Shown: piece by piece, positions 28,187 to 37,982 of the stretch | Layout of the letters: every line of letters begins with the position of its first letter | Position numbering within the stretch: position 1 is the first letter of the stretch | NCBI GenBank assembly: GCA_013152545.1 | Contig: JAADGF010000090.1 | Coordinates: 25,183 to 89,182, forward strand | Direction: 5' to 3' | DNA: 64,000 nt | Origin: Gammaproteobacteria bacterium | GTDB lineage: Bacteria > Pseudomonadota > Gammaproteobacteria > SZUA-152 | Notes under the pieces: model-generated | Told to the model about the DNA's origin: nothing | Databases searched by the model: none | What the model saw: the letters and a program-made list of their open reading frames with translations, nothing else | Position numbers and translations under genes: made by a program

Positions 28187-28645
28187 ATGAAAATTTGGGT
28201 TGACGCAGACGCGTGCCCTAACGTGATCAAAGAAATCCTATTTCGAGCAGCAGAAAGAAAAAAGGTCTTGTTAACACTCGTGGCAAACCAGCCAATACGA
28301 ACACCTGCTGCACGTAACATCAACACCCTACAAGTATCTGCTGGCTTTGATGAGGCAGACAAGCAAATTGTTAAATGTGTAGAAACAGGAGACTTGGTTA
28401 TCACTGCGGACATTCCGCTTGCGGCGGAGGTAATCAAAAAAGGTGCCTATGCACTTAATCCACGAGGCGAACTTTACACCAAAGACACGATTAAAGAGCG
28501 CCTGGCGATGCGCGATTTAATGGACAGTCTGCGCGGCAGCGGCGTCGATACCGGCGGACCCTCTGCCTTTAGCCTACGCAATCGACAATCCTTTGCCAAT
28601 AAACTAGACCATTTCTTGACGAAGCATACAAACGGTAACAAATAA
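28187..28645 (+). CDS. YaiI/YqxD family protein (UPF0178)
   Basis: A 152-residue PIN-like protein. The opening [20 protein letters not shown], the [20 protein letters not shown] segment, and [19 protein letters not shown] are diagnostic of UPF0178. Its acidic residues suggest nuclease-type metal sites, but function is not established. GGAG lies about 8 bp before the ATG. It converges with oxyR, with only 19 bp between the stop codons. Confidence 0.9.
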   Translation: MKIWVDADACPNVIKEILFRAAERKKVLLTLVANQPIRTPAARNINTLQVSAGFDEADKQIVKCVETGDLVITADIPLAAEVIKKGAYALNPRGELYTKDTIKERLAMRDLMDSLRGSGVDTGGPSAFSLRNRQSFANKLDHFLTKHTNGNK

Positions 28646-28663
28646 GTGTAGACATTATAACAT

Positions 28664-28682
28664 CCTAAACGCTACGAGTATA
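28664..28682. repeat. repeat family 1 end forming the 3' end of oxyR
   Basis: CCTAAACGCTACGAGTATA matches the right end of repeat copy B (21173-21191) with one change. On the minus strand it encodes the last OxyR residues YTRSV and the TAA stop. Confidence 0.6.
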
Positions 28683-29597
28683 TTTCACACAACTCATATT
28701 GCTTGACAAAATAACTTGCCTTAACGCCTCAATCGCTTTAGGTCGCGGATAACTACTACGCCAAGCAAGCGCTACACACCGTTGCGGCTCGGGGTTTTCT
28801 AGCCGTTTGATTTGCAGCAATCGTCGGGCATATTTATCGGCACCTGCTGCGGTGCATGGCAATACAGTAATCCCCATACCGGATACCACCATATGGCGAA
28901 TCGTCTCAATAGAACTGCCTTCAATGGTTTGCCGTACTGGACTATCAGTTAATGCGGAATCCTTACATTCCGGGCAGGCTTGCAGCACTTGATCCCGAAA
29001 ACAATGCCCTTCACCTAACAATAACAGATGCTCTTTGGCTAATTCGCCGGTCTGCACCGCATTTCTGCCAGACCAGGCATGCGATGTGGGCACTACCGCA
29101 ACAAACGGTTCTTCATAAAGCGGTAAAGTTACTATGCCGGGTTCATCAAATGGAAGTGCGATAATAATCGCATCCAGTAATCCGTTTTTAAGTTTTTCTC
29201 TCAACCGAACTGTAAAATTTTCTTCGATCACCAACGGCATATCAGGTGCGCTTTTACGCAAACTTGGGATGATATGCGGAAAAAGATAGGGACCAATGGT
29301 ATAAATTGCCCCCAGGCTGAAGGCACCCGCTAACTGATTTTTCCCCTCACCTGAGATCTGTTTCAATTTATCAGCCTCTTCCAGCACCCGCTGTGCTTGC
29401 TCGGCCACTCGTTGACCGACCGGCGTGATAGCGATCTCGTTTTTATTCCGCTCGAAAATACTGACACCCAATTCGTCTTCTAATTTTTTTACAGCCATGC
29501 TCAAAGTTGGCTGACTCACAAAACAGGATTCTGCTGCACGACCAAAATGGCGTTCCCGTGCAACAGCAATAATGTAGCGCAATTCAGTTAATGTCAT
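28665..29597 (-). CDS. oxyR: hydrogen peroxide sensor/regulator OxyR
   Basis: A LysR-type activator of the peroxide response. The N-terminal helix-turn-helix (LTELRYIIAVARERHFGRAA, CFVSQPTLSMAVKKLEDELG) is typical, and the redox switch is complete: GEGHCFRDQVLQAC carries the Cys pair equivalent to C199 and C208 of E. coli, nine residues apart. The 310-residue protein ends with SCVKYTRSV; the last five residues and the stop are read from a dispersed repeat end, so the natural C-terminus was probably replaced. It converges with yaiI. No catalase or ahp gene lies nearby. Confidence 0.93.
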   Translation of the reverse strand: MTLTELRYIIAVARERHFGRAAESCFVSQPTLSMAVKKLEDELGVSIFERNKNEIAITPVGQRVAEQAQRVLEEADKLKQISGEGKNQLAGAFSLGAIYTIGPYLFPHIIPSLRKSAPDMPLVIEENFTVRLREKLKNGLLDAIIIALPFDEPGIVTLPLYEEPFVAVVPTSHAWSGRNAVQTGELAKEHLLLLGEGHCFRDQVLQACPECKDSALTDSPVRQTIEGSSIETIRHMVVSGMGITVLPCTAAGADKYARRLLQIKRLENPEPQRCVALAWRSSYPRPKAIEALRQVILSSNMSCVKYTRSV

Positions 29598-30307
29598 TTG
29601 TTAGTAGCTTCTGGATCAGCATTTTTGTCGGAAGGAGGCGATGCCCTGTTATATCCAGGTGCATTTATTCAATTTTAGCTGGGTCTGCTGACGTATCAGC
29701 GCCGTCTTTGCCGAAGCACTTGAATACAATCGCTCATTACAATAGGCAATTACAGCAACAGTTGCCGCAACATGCAACGCAACAGAAGGATAAAGCTCAG
29801 ACACCAACAACCCTTTAAAACACTATAGGTTTATTTTTTTGGTCGCCGCTCAGCTTATCATGTAACGATAATAATGTTAGCGTCAAATTATCAATACGCA
29901 CATGACAATGCTCGAAGCCCTTCATCTTAACCATCAAATGAGCAAACAAACGGCAAAATCAAAAATATTTAATCAGTAATTTCAATATCATACAAGCTAT
30001 ATCTCATTTAATTTAACTTATTTACTGTTATCAGTATGATGACTTAACAGCATACACAATACGCACCAAACATCGCTTCAATAAATACTGCAAGTCATCA
30101 GTACCGTTGTCTCTGTGCGTTTTTCACCCAGCTATTTCATATATCTTTGTTAATCCTCACACTAGTTTCCAACTAGCAACCATGTAATAATTCTCGATTA
30201 AGTAAATAGCCTATAGCAAAGATTAATATTGCCCTGATTCTTTGATACGCTTAATAAAATTAACACGAACCATCATTTACACGATCTGCCCACAAGGAGA
30301 ATTTTAG
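29598..30307. other. intergenic region, oxyR / tssJ
   Basis: About 700 bases. The first 220 contain an open plus-strand frame ending in a Gln-rich tail (HYNRQLQQQLPQHATQQKDK), which might be the remains of a gene but has no recognisable start or family. The rest is AT-rich and must hold the promoters of oxyR and the T6SS operon. I see no sigma-54 -24/-12 pair. Confidence 0.35.
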
Positions 30308-30835
30308 GTGACATTTATTCGATCATTGAACATAAGAAAAAATAGCGCTGTAATCGGGAGAGCGATCAGCAATGCCCGCTTCATTTTCTTAGTGGTTTTA
30401 ATCGCTATGACTGTTGCTGGCTGCGCATCTGTGAAGGATTTTCTTGGTTTTGTCACTAAAATCAACATTTCTTTTGAAGCATCTGAAGATTTAAACCCCA
30501 ATGCGGAAGGTCGTCCCTCACCGTTAGTGGTACGGATGTACGAATTTGAGGACGTTAAGGCCTTTAAAGAAGCCGATTTCTTTTCCCTGTACGATAGCGA
30601 AAACGAGACTATCGGCAAATTCATTCTCGCCAAAGATGAAGTGGAAATTAAGCCCGACAGTACACACTATATAAAGCGTCGCACCAAACCCAAGGCAAAA
30701 TACATTGGTATTCTGGCCGCTTACCGTGACCTGGATAATGCCCAATGGCGCGCTATTATAGAATTACATGAAGACAAAACAGCCGAGGTGGACGTTTATT
30801 TAGGGAGCGCGGGTGTCTCGGTATCGAAAAAATAA
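30308..30835 (+). CDS. tssJ: T6SS outer-membrane lipoprotein TssJ
   Basis: The lipoprotein that anchors the T6SS membrane complex to the outer membrane and binds TssM. It starts at GTG 30308 with an AAGGAGA site seven bases upstream. The leader has a hydrophobic core ending in the lipobox VAGC (Cys near residue 39), and the mature part has INISFEASEDLNPNAEGRPS, LVVRMYEFEDVKAFKEADFF and a beta-sandwich pattern as in SciN/TssJ. It is the first gene of tssJ-tssK-tssL-tssM. Confidence 0.9.
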   Translation: MTFIRSLNIRKNSAVIGRAISNARFIFLVVLIAMTVAGCASVKDFLGFVTKINISFEASEDLNPNAEGRPSPLVVRMYEFEDVKAFKEADFFSLYDSENETIGKFILAKDEVEIKPDSTHYIKRRTKPKAKYIGILAAYRDLDNAQWRAIIELHEDKTAEVDVYLGSAGVSVSKK

Positions 30836-31017
30836 TCGAAACCACAATTCAAGCAACAAAACACATAATTTCATTGGAAAGCTTGCCTGTCCCGTATCAA
30901 TAAATGTCCGTGAAAAAGTAAGGCATGCAATATCGGCAAAATAGACAGCATTAAGCTATACGTGAGCTTACTGCAGGCAGCGATGACAAAACTCAAATTT
31001 ACGATTGGTAACAAATC

Positions 31018-32352
31018 ATGTCATGGAATAATAAAATTATCTGGACAGAGGGCATGTTTTTGCGTCCTCAGCATTTTCAACAATTTGGTCGCTATGTCGA
31101 AGCCGCAATCAGCGGAAGTAACTCAGGTATACGTAGCCATAACTGGGGAATTCAGGAATTGAGTCTGGACGACTCATTGCTGACCTTGGGAAAAATCGCC
31201 ATTACCAAACTCATTGCACGATTACCCGATGGTACGTATATCAATATTCCAGAAGATGACGATCTACCACTAACACTGGATGTACCCGACAACACCAAAG
31301 AGAGTACCGTCTATTTGTCGATCCCACTAAAACGTCGCGAAGCCACTGAAATTGATATTACCGACAACAAAGATAGTCTGGCGCGATATTTACCTCATGA
31401 TTACGAGGTCAATAACTGCATCGCCAATAGCGGTGACAAGGTTAGAATATCAGTTGGTAAATTACGCTTACGTCTGCTATTGGAAAAAGACGAACGTAGT
31501 GCCTTTGCCTGTCTCGGTATAGCACGTATAACAGAAATTCGATCAGACAAACATGTCCAACTAGACGATAACTACATCCCTCCCGCATTAGACTGTAACG
31601 CAACACCAAAGCTAAAAGGCTACATTAAAGAACTTCTAGGACTGTTACACCACCGAGGGGATGCACTGGCAGGCCGTGTCACGGAATCCGGCCGGGGAGG
31701 AACAGCGGAAATCGCAGATTTTATGCTACTACAAGCCGTAAACCGATATGAACCGTTATTAACTCACTTCTCGCAATCCGCTCATGTACATCCTGAATCC
31801 CTTTACCAAGTAACCCTCAGTCTGTCGGGAGAATTATCCACGTTTAGCGGTAAACAACGGCGCCCTGCTGAATTTAACGCCTACCAACATGACAACCTTG
31901 AAGAAACCTTCAAACCGGTAATGCTGGATTTAAGGCAAGCCCTGGGCAAAGTATTAGAACAAACGGCGGTGGATCTGCCCCTGAAAGCCCATCAATACGG
32001 AATACATGTATCGACAATTACGGATCGCAATTTAATTGGTAAGGCTCTTTTCGTTCTGGCAGTGCGCGCTCAAATGCCCGCAGAACAGTTAGCGTCACGC
32101 TTTCCGGCACAGTCTAAAATCGGACCCGCTGAAAAAATACGGGAACTGGTCAATATGGGGCTGCCAGGCGTGACATTACGCACCCTACCTGTCGCCCCTC
32201 GGCAAATCCCATATCACGCTGGCTATACTTACTTTGAATTAGACCGTAGCAGCGAATTCTGGGAACAGCTTGCCAGTTCCAGTGCATTTGCGTTTCACAT
32301 TGGCGGGGAATTCCCTGGATTAGAAATGGAATTTTGGGCCATTAAAGAATAA
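31018..32352 (+). CDS. tssK: T6SS baseplate protein TssK
   Basis: A 444-residue baseplate-to-membrane-complex connector (VasE/ImpJ family). Signature segments: IIWTEGMFLRPQHFQQFGRY at the N-terminus, RFPAQSKIGPAEKIRELVNM and YFELDRSSEFWEQLASSSAF near the C-terminus. Length is normal. It lies 182 bp after tssJ and 17 bp before tssL on the same strand. Trimers of TssK normally hold TssF/TssG wedges, which are not encoded in this window. Confidence 0.95.
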   Translation: MSWNNKIIWTEGMFLRPQHFQQFGRYVEAAISGSNSGIRSHNWGIQELSLDDSLLTLGKIAITKLIARLPDGTYINIPEDDDLPLTLDVPDNTKESTVYLSIPLKRREATEIDITDNKDSLARYLPHDYEVNNCIANSGDKVRISVGKLRLRLLLEKDERSAFACLGIARITEIRSDKHVQLDDNYIPPALDCNATPKLKGYIKELLGLLHHRGDALAGRVTESGRGGTAEIADFMLLQAVNRYEPLLTHFSQSAHVHPESLYQVTLSLSGELSTFSGKQRRPAEFNAYQHDNLEETFKPVMLDLRQALGKVLEQTAVDLPLKAHQYGIHVSTITDRNLIGKALFVLAVRAQMPAEQLASRFPAQSKIGPAEKIRELVNMGLPGVTLRTLPVAPRQIPYHAGYTYFELDRSSEFWEQLASSSAFAFHIGGEFPGLEMEFWAIKE

Positions 32353-32369
32353 TTCACGAGTAACACATT

Positions 32370-33320
32370 ATGAGTTCTGACAATCCTTTTGACGGAAAAA
32401 ATACTGACGGTACGCCTTTTGGTGGTAGTCATTCGGGATTTGATAATGCAGGCATTGATGACGCTGACCGTACTGTTATTCGCCCTACGCCGGGCGGGCA
32501 ACAATTTCACACCCCGCCAGCACCCACACCAGTAGCACCTGCCCCCGCTGCCCCACAACAACCGGCCTATCAACCACCACCAGCGTATGCGCAAACACCA
32601 GTACCCGACACGAGTAACAATACACTGGTCGATGCGGCTGCCAAAATACTAGCCCTTATTGGTCGTTTGAAAACCACCGCACAACACAATGATGTGAATG
32701 GATTACACCGTCAGGTAATACAGGAAATCCAGCTGTTTGATGCCAATGCCCGAGCCAATGGCGCCACGCCTGAAGCGATTCTGGCAGGCCGATACAGCTT
32801 ATGCGCCGCCATTGATGAAGCCGTATTAAATACCCCCTGGGGTAGCAATAGCACATGGAGCAACCAAGGTATGCTCAGTACGTTTCATCAAGAAGCCTGG
32901 GGGGGGGAAAAAGTATTCCAAATCCTGGATCGTATTCGCCAACAGCCTGCTGGTAATATAGATTTACTGGAATTAATTGACACCTGCATTTCCCTGGGAT
33001 TTGAGGGAAAGTTTCGCGTGCAACAAAATGGCCATGTGCAACTGGATGCATTACGTGATGAACTGTTGAATATCATCCGAATGCAAAAAGGGGATTATGA
33101 ACGGGAGTTATCACCCCATTGGCGCGGTTTAACAACGCGAAAAAATACCCTGACGCGATATGTACCCTATTGGGTCGTTGCCGCACTGGCAGGCGCCCTG
33201 GTGCTAAGCATTTACATTGGTTTTAACTTTGCCCTACACTCTTCCGCTAAACCATTGATAGAAGATCTTAATGAAATCGCCCCGGACCCAGACATCGCCA
33301 TCATAAGGGGTAACACATGA
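32370..33320 (+). CDS. tssL: T6SS inner-membrane protein TssL (DotU family)
   Basis: A 316-residue component of the TssJLM membrane complex. The first ~75 residues are a Pro/Ala/Gln-rich cytosolic tail, then the DotU domain (GRYSLCAAIDEAVLNTPWGS, STWSNQGMLSTFHQEAWGGE, LGFEGKFRVQ) and a single C-terminal TM helix (WVVAALAGALVLSIYIGFNF). There is no peptidoglycan-binding OmpA domain, so this is the short form; another protein may anchor to the cell wall. Its TGA overlaps the tssM ATG (ATGA). Confidence 0.93.
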   Translation: MSSDNPFDGKNTDGTPFGGSHSGFDNAGIDDADRTVIRPTPGGQQFHTPPAPTPVAPAPAAPQQPAYQPPPAYAQTPVPDTSNNTLVDAAAKILALIGRLKTTAQHNDVNGLHRQVIQEIQLFDANARANGATPEAILAGRYSLCAAIDEAVLNTPWGSNSTWSNQGMLSTFHQEAWGGEKVFQILDRIRQQPAGNIDLLELIDTCISLGFEGKFRVQQNGHVQLDALRDELLNIIRMQKGDYERELSPHWRGLTTRKNTLTRYVPYWVVAALAGALVLSIYIGFNFALHSSAKPLIEDLNEIAPDPDIAIIRGNT

Positions 33321-36300
33321 TTCGCACCATCATATCCGTATTAGGGCTAATCGCCATTTGCTTTTTAATTTGGTTTGGCGGACCAATGCTTGCTATTAAT
33401 GACGCCAAGCCCTTTGAAAGTCCCACCATTCGTCTGCTGATCATTCTCATCATTGTCATATTATGGGGGCTTAACACCCTGCGCAAGATGATTCAGAGCA
33501 ACAAAATCACCAAAGAACTGTTGGCAGGTTTATCCCCCTCCAAGAACAAAAAAGAAGCAGCACCATTGCCGGATGATGGCAGTTCAGACGAAGTTATCTC
33601 GTTGAATAAAAACTTTCAAGAAGCACTGCAAATTCTCAATAAAACCAAGCTGGGTGGTGCTCATGGCGAGCACAAACTGTATGAATTGCCCTGGTATATC
33701 ATCATCGGACCGCCCGGTGCAGGTAAAACAACCGCATTAATCAACTCCGGGCTACAATTCCCCCTGGCCAGCCGCTTTGGCCAGCAAGCCCTGCGCGGCG
33801 TGGGTGGGACACGGGATTGCGACTGGTGGTTTACGGATGAGGCCGTCCTGATTGACACCGCTGGGCGGTACACCACTCAAGACAGCGACATCAACGTAGA
33901 CAGTGCTGGCTGGGGCGGCTTTCTAGAACTACTCAAAAAACACCGCCAACGACGCCCGATTAACGGGGTGTTGGTAGCAATCAGCCTACCAGAGTTAATC
34001 TCGCAAAACGAAGCAGAGCAACAGGCCCACGCCACCGCCATAAAAAACCGTATTCAAGAACTCAACACAAAACTGGGCATCAGCTTTCCGATTTATGTCT
34101 TATTTACCAAACTAGACCTGGTCGCCGGTTTTGTAGAGTTTTTTGATGATTTAGGGCGGCAAGAGCGTGACCAAGTATGGGGGTTCACTCAAGCATTCGA
34201 TGGGGGTGTCAACTATGAGGCCAACTTACAGCAGTTTTCACAAGAATTCGACAGCTTGATCAATCGCTTGAAAGCCCGCGCGATCCCACGCCTGCATCAG
34301 GAACGGGATCAACAGCGCCGCTCGCTGATTCACGGTTTTCCCCACCAACTATCAAGCCTTAAAAACGTCGCCGACCGATTTTTACAAGATGTGTTCCGCC
34401 CTAACCGATTTGAAGATGCCTTCTTGTTGCGTGGAGTTTATTTCACCAGTGGCACACAGGAAGGTACACCCATCGACCGTGTCATGGGTGCGTTAGCCGC
34501 AACTTTTGGTTTAGACCGCCAATTCGCACCCAGCTTTAGCGGCCAGGGCAGAAGCTATTTCCTGACACGCTTGTTCCGTGATGTCATTTTTCAGGAAGCA
34601 GGCATTGCTGGTAGCGATAAACGCATCGAAAAACGGCGTATCTGGTTTCAATATGGGGTGTACGCTACAGCAATCATTACCACCCTCAGTGTGGTCTTGA
34701 TATGGTCAGGTAGTTATGCCAAAAATACCGACCACATTGACAACATGAAAAATAACCTGGCCGACTACCAAACACACAGCAAGGAGTTGGACAAGAACAG
34801 TGACGTATTTGAAGCCTTACCTGCGCTACACGCCTTACAAAATGTGGTTAACCAATACCAGGATGAATCCTGGGCTTGGTTGACCGGTCTAGCGCTCAGC
34901 AAACAAGGTGCTATTGAACCTGTCGCTATCGACGCCTACAAACGGGTTGTTAAAACAGATTTTCTACCGCGCTTGGCTCAACGTCTGGAAGATCAAATGC
35001 AATCCGATTCGGATGACATGGAATTATTAAGCAATACACTAAAGGCTTATCTCATGCTGGGGGAACCTCAACATCGGGACCCCGAATTTATTAAATTATG
35101 GCTGGGACTGGATTGGGAAAATCAATTTCCAAACCAGGAAGACAAACAATTACAGTTGAAAAACCACTTGCAAGTATTACTAGCGAATGAATTTGAACCT
35201 TATTCCCTTAATGAAAACTTGGTTGCAGGCACGCGCCGAATATTAAACCGGGTACCGATCGAAAAACGACTCTACGGACGCCTCAAGCAAGAAGCGTTAA
35301 CCGAAACCGCACTGACTTATCGCCTGGATGAAACAGTAGGCGACGAAGGTCGCAAGACGTTCAGAAGCCTCTCGAACAAAGGCCTGCGTCAGCAAATCTC
35401 AGCACTCTACACCAATACAGGTTTTAAAGATCTGTTTCTAAAAGAAACACCCCGTATTATCAAAGAATCAACCGAAGAAAACTGGGTGCTGGGTACACCA
35501 CAAAAAAATGACGCCAACATTTCGCAAAAAGACCTCAAACGAAAAGTCGAAAAACTGTACGTCAGTGATTACATTGATAACTGGCAAGATTTAATGGCAG
35601 ATTTGGAAATCGTACGCTTTGACAGTATTCGTCACGGTGTCGAGGTAGTGGAAACCATGGCAGGTGCAACCTCGCCGTTGCGGGGTTTTCTGGAATCAGT
35701 GGATAAAAATACCGCCCTGAGCCGTAAATCAGGGACCGCAGAGGCTGCAATCAATGCTGTGGCAAATAAAGCCAAACGTGTAGGACGAGCAGCCAATAGT
35801 GCAAGAAAGAGCGGTATTGGCTCCTCCAAAGCAAGCCCAGCTCAAAAAATACACAGCAGTTTTCAACCCATTGGCAAATTAGTAACACCCGCAACCGAAA
35901 ATGCTCCAGTACCCATTGATGATTTATTAGCATTGCTGGCGGAGCTACACACATATTTAGATGAATTAGCTTCAGACTCCTCCGGGTCCGCCGCATTTGA
36001 AGCGGCCAAGCAACGTATGTCCAGCGGCAGCAAAGACCCCATTGGTAAATTACGCTCAAAAGCCACCCGTTTACCCCAACCAGTAAAACGCTGGATGTTA
36101 ACAACTGCCAGTGAAAGCTGGGCAGTGGTATTAGCCAATGCCCGCCGCTATATTAATACCGCTTGGCGCTCTGAGGTATTGCCGGAATATGACCGACGTC
36201 TAAAAGACCGCTACCCATTACTCAAATCCACCGACAAGGAAATTACGCTTTCCGATTTTTCCAGATTCTTTGGACCTGATGGTACCATTGATACTTTTTA

Positions 36301-36850
36301 TGACAACTACCTGGCAGCCTTTATCAAGAAAAACCAGCGCGGTTCAATTGCACAAAAGAAATTTGAAGGACAGACATTGCGCTTAAAATCCCGTTCCATA
36401 CAAGCATTACAACGGGCAAACAATATTAAGCAGATTTATTTCACCAGCGGCGAACCGCAGCCCCTGGTGCCGTTTAAGCTAAAACCGGTGTTTCTCGACG
36501 CATCAATCATCAAATTTGCCTTGGAAATTGATGGTCAGCGTTTATCTTACCGGCACGGACCAATGCGCTCATCAAAAGTCCAATGGCCTGGACCGGATGG
36601 ACCTGGGCGCGCCCGATTGATATTTGAAGCCAGTTCAGGTAGCCGTGTAACGCGCACCAAAGAAGGTCCATGGGGGTTATTTCGAATGCTGGACCAAGCA
36701 GACATGCGCTCCACTTCGGTTGGCGATAAAATGAAAATAACGTTTAAAATTAATGGCCATACCGCAAAATATGAACTCCATGCCAATAGCGTGGAAAATC
36801 CGTTCCGCTTAAAGTCTTTGGAAAAATTTCGTGCACCGGAATCGTTATAA
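33317..36850 (+). CDS. tssM: T6SS inner-membrane protein TssM (IcmF family)
   Basis: The large (1177-residue) channel subunit. Two TM helices at the N-terminus (~3-25 and ~36-56) precede a cytosolic GTPase-like domain with Walker A IIGPPGAGKTTALINSG near residue 135 and Walker B VLIDTAGRY. A third TM (GVYATAIITTLSVVLIWSGS, ~450) leads into the periplasmic IcmF-related and DUF1215-type region and a beta-domain that contacts TssJ. Length and order are standard. A dispersed repeat separates it from tagF. Confidence 0.95.
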   Translation: MIRTIISVLGLIAICFLIWFGGPMLAINDAKPFESPTIRLLIILIIVILWGLNTLRKMIQSNKITKELLAGLSPSKNKKEAAPLPDDGSSDEVISLNKNFQEALQILNKTKLGGAHGEHKLYELPWYIIIGPPGAGKTTALINSGLQFPLASRFGQQALRGVGGTRDCDWWFTDEAVLIDTAGRYTTQDSDINVDSAGWGGFLELLKKHRQRRPINGVLVAISLPELISQNEAEQQAHATAIKNRIQELNTKLGISFPIYVLFTKLDLVAGFVEFFDDLGRQERDQVWGFTQAFDGGVNYEANLQQFSQEFDSLINRLKARAIPRLHQERDQQRRSLIHGFPHQLSSLKNVADRFLQDVFRPNRFEDAFLLRGVYFTSGTQEGTPIDRVMGALAATFGLDRQFAPSFSGQGRSYFLTRLFRDVIFQEAGIAGSDKRIEKRRIWFQYGVYATAIITTLSVVLIWSGSYAKNTDHIDNMKNNLADYQTHSKELDKNSDVFEALPALHALQNVVNQYQDESWAWLTGLALSKQGAIEPVAIDAYKRVVKTDFLPRLAQRLEDQMQSDSDDMELLSNTLKAYLMLGEPQHRDPEFIKLWLGLDWENQFPNQEDKQLQLKNHLQVLLANEFEPYSLNENLVAGTRRILNRVPIEKRLYGRLKQEALTETALTYRLDETVGDEGRKTFRSLSNKGLRQQISALYTNTGFKDLFLKETPRIIKESTEENWVLGTPQKNDANISQKDLKRKVEKLYVSDYIDNWQDLMADLEIVRFDSIRHGVEVVETMAGATSPLRGFLESVDKNTALSRKSGTAEAAINAVANKAKRVGRAANSARKSGIGSSKASPAQKIHSSFQPIGKLVTPATENAPVPIDDLLALLAELHTYLDELASDSSGSAAFEAAKQRMSSGSKDPIGKLRSKATRLPQPVKRWMLTTASESWAVVLANARRYINTAWRSEVLPEYDRRLKDRYPLLKSTDKEITLSDFSRFFGPDGTIDTFYDNYLAAFIKKNQRGSIAQKKFEGQTLRLKSRSIQALQRANNIKQIYFTSGEPQPLVPFKLKPVFLDASIIKFALEIDGQRLSYRHGPMRSSKVQWPGPDGPGRARLIFEASSGSRVTRTKEGPWGLFRMLDQADMRSTSVGDKMKITFKINGHTAKYELHANSVENPFRLKSLEKFRAPESL

Positions 36851-37001
36851 ATTATATGATCCGAAGTGATTCATGCATAAGTGACTCATTGAATGGTATC
36901 GACACCTACCGGGAAACAAGCGCGAACCAGGCGCCACCCGAAGTAGCGCTCAAAATAACGTAGAAACAAGATCTTATTCTCAATAGCTGATGATTGCAGT
37001 C

Positions 37002-37166
37002 TATACCCAAAGCGATTAAGATTTAAATTAAGCGCATCCGTTCAGTTTGTTTCATTGCTAGGCAGAGTGAGGCGTAATAGCCAGGCAATTGCAAAGAACT
37101 TTAACACCGCCATGGAATATAACCGGGTGTGCAATAACACCAAAACCCTACATCACTTTGGGTATA
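37002..37166. repeat. dispersed repeat family 1, copy C with both ends
   Basis: The left end TATACCCAAAGCGATTAAGA (37002 onward) and the right end ACTTTGGGTATA (37155-37166) are inverted, and the interior has GAGGCGTAATAGCCAGGCAA and AAAGAACTTTAACACCGCC, matching copies A, B and D. A second CTTTGGGTATA follows at 37173-37183. It lies in the 369-bp gap between tssM and tagF and probably splits the T6SS operon. Confidence 0.7.
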
Positions 37167-37219
37167 CAACAGCTTTGGGTATAGACAACAAGACTCGCAA
37201 AACGTGGATGTAAACAGAC

Positions 37220-37981
37220 GTGGACAACGATAATTGTGCAGGATTTTTTGGAAAAATCCCCAGTCATGGTGATTTTATTAATCGCCGTGTACCCCGCTCC
37301 TTTTTGGACCCCTGGGATTCATGGTTGCAGCAAGCCATTTCCTACAGCAAGGAAAACTTGGCGGCCGCTTGGCTGGATATTTATCTAACCAGTCCAATCT
37401 GGCATTTTTACTTGGCGCCCGGGGTATGTGGAGAACAACCGATAGTGGGCATTTTAATGCCATCTGTCGACAAGGTGGGCCGCTATTTTCCTCTCACGAT
37501 AGTTAACACGATTAACGATCAAATTGTCTGCTGCGATTCCGCCTTTTCTAATCAAGAATGGTTCCATAAAGCTGAGCGGCTCGCACTCACCGCATTAAGT
37601 GACACCTTTGATTTTAAAGAATTTGACGAAAAAGTAAGCAAATTACAGCTGGAGCCCAATAGTTCCACCACCTTGAATCAAACTGACTTACACCCCTACG
37701 GTGCCATGCATCTAACGCTTGGGCCGATTAGCACTAACACTTCCAACGCCTCCAATTTGGCAAACCATTTCTTAACATCCACTTACACAGCGCAACACAG
37801 TGTCTGGTGGAGCAACGGCTCACAACGCATGCAAGCCTGCGTTATTGCTTGCACAGGACTGCCGCCGATCGATGGCTTTACGGCCTTTTTAGACGGCCAA
37901 TGGTCCAATTGGGGTTGGCACAATAGCACCAATCTGTCATCTTCAAATAAAAATTCAATTGACGGGATGTGGAATTTATAA
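37220..37981 (+). CDS. tagF: T6SS-associated protein TagF (ImpM/SciT)
   Basis: A post-translational repressor of T6SS that works with PppA and PpkA. The N-terminus is diagnostic: FFGKIPSHGDFINRRVPRSF then LDPWDSWLQQAI, followed by GILMPSVDKVGRYFPLT. It starts at GTG 37220. The 253-residue protein is the stand-alone form. Its stop is one base before the pppA start (37983), indicating tight coupling with the phosphatase, as in several T6SS loci where the two are even fused. Confidence 0.9.
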   Translation: MDNDNCAGFFGKIPSHGDFINRRVPRSFLDPWDSWLQQAISYSKENLAAAWLDIYLTSPIWHFYLAPGVCGEQPIVGILMPSVDKVGRYFPLTIVNTINDQIVCCDSAFSNQEWFHKAERLALTALSDTFDFKEFDEKVSKLQLEPNSSTTLNQTDLHPYGAMHLTLGPISTNTSNASNLANHFLTSTYTAQHSVWWSNGSQRMQACVIACTGLPPIDGFTAFLDGQWSNWGWHNSTNLSSSNKNSIDGMWNL

Positions 37982-37982
37982 A

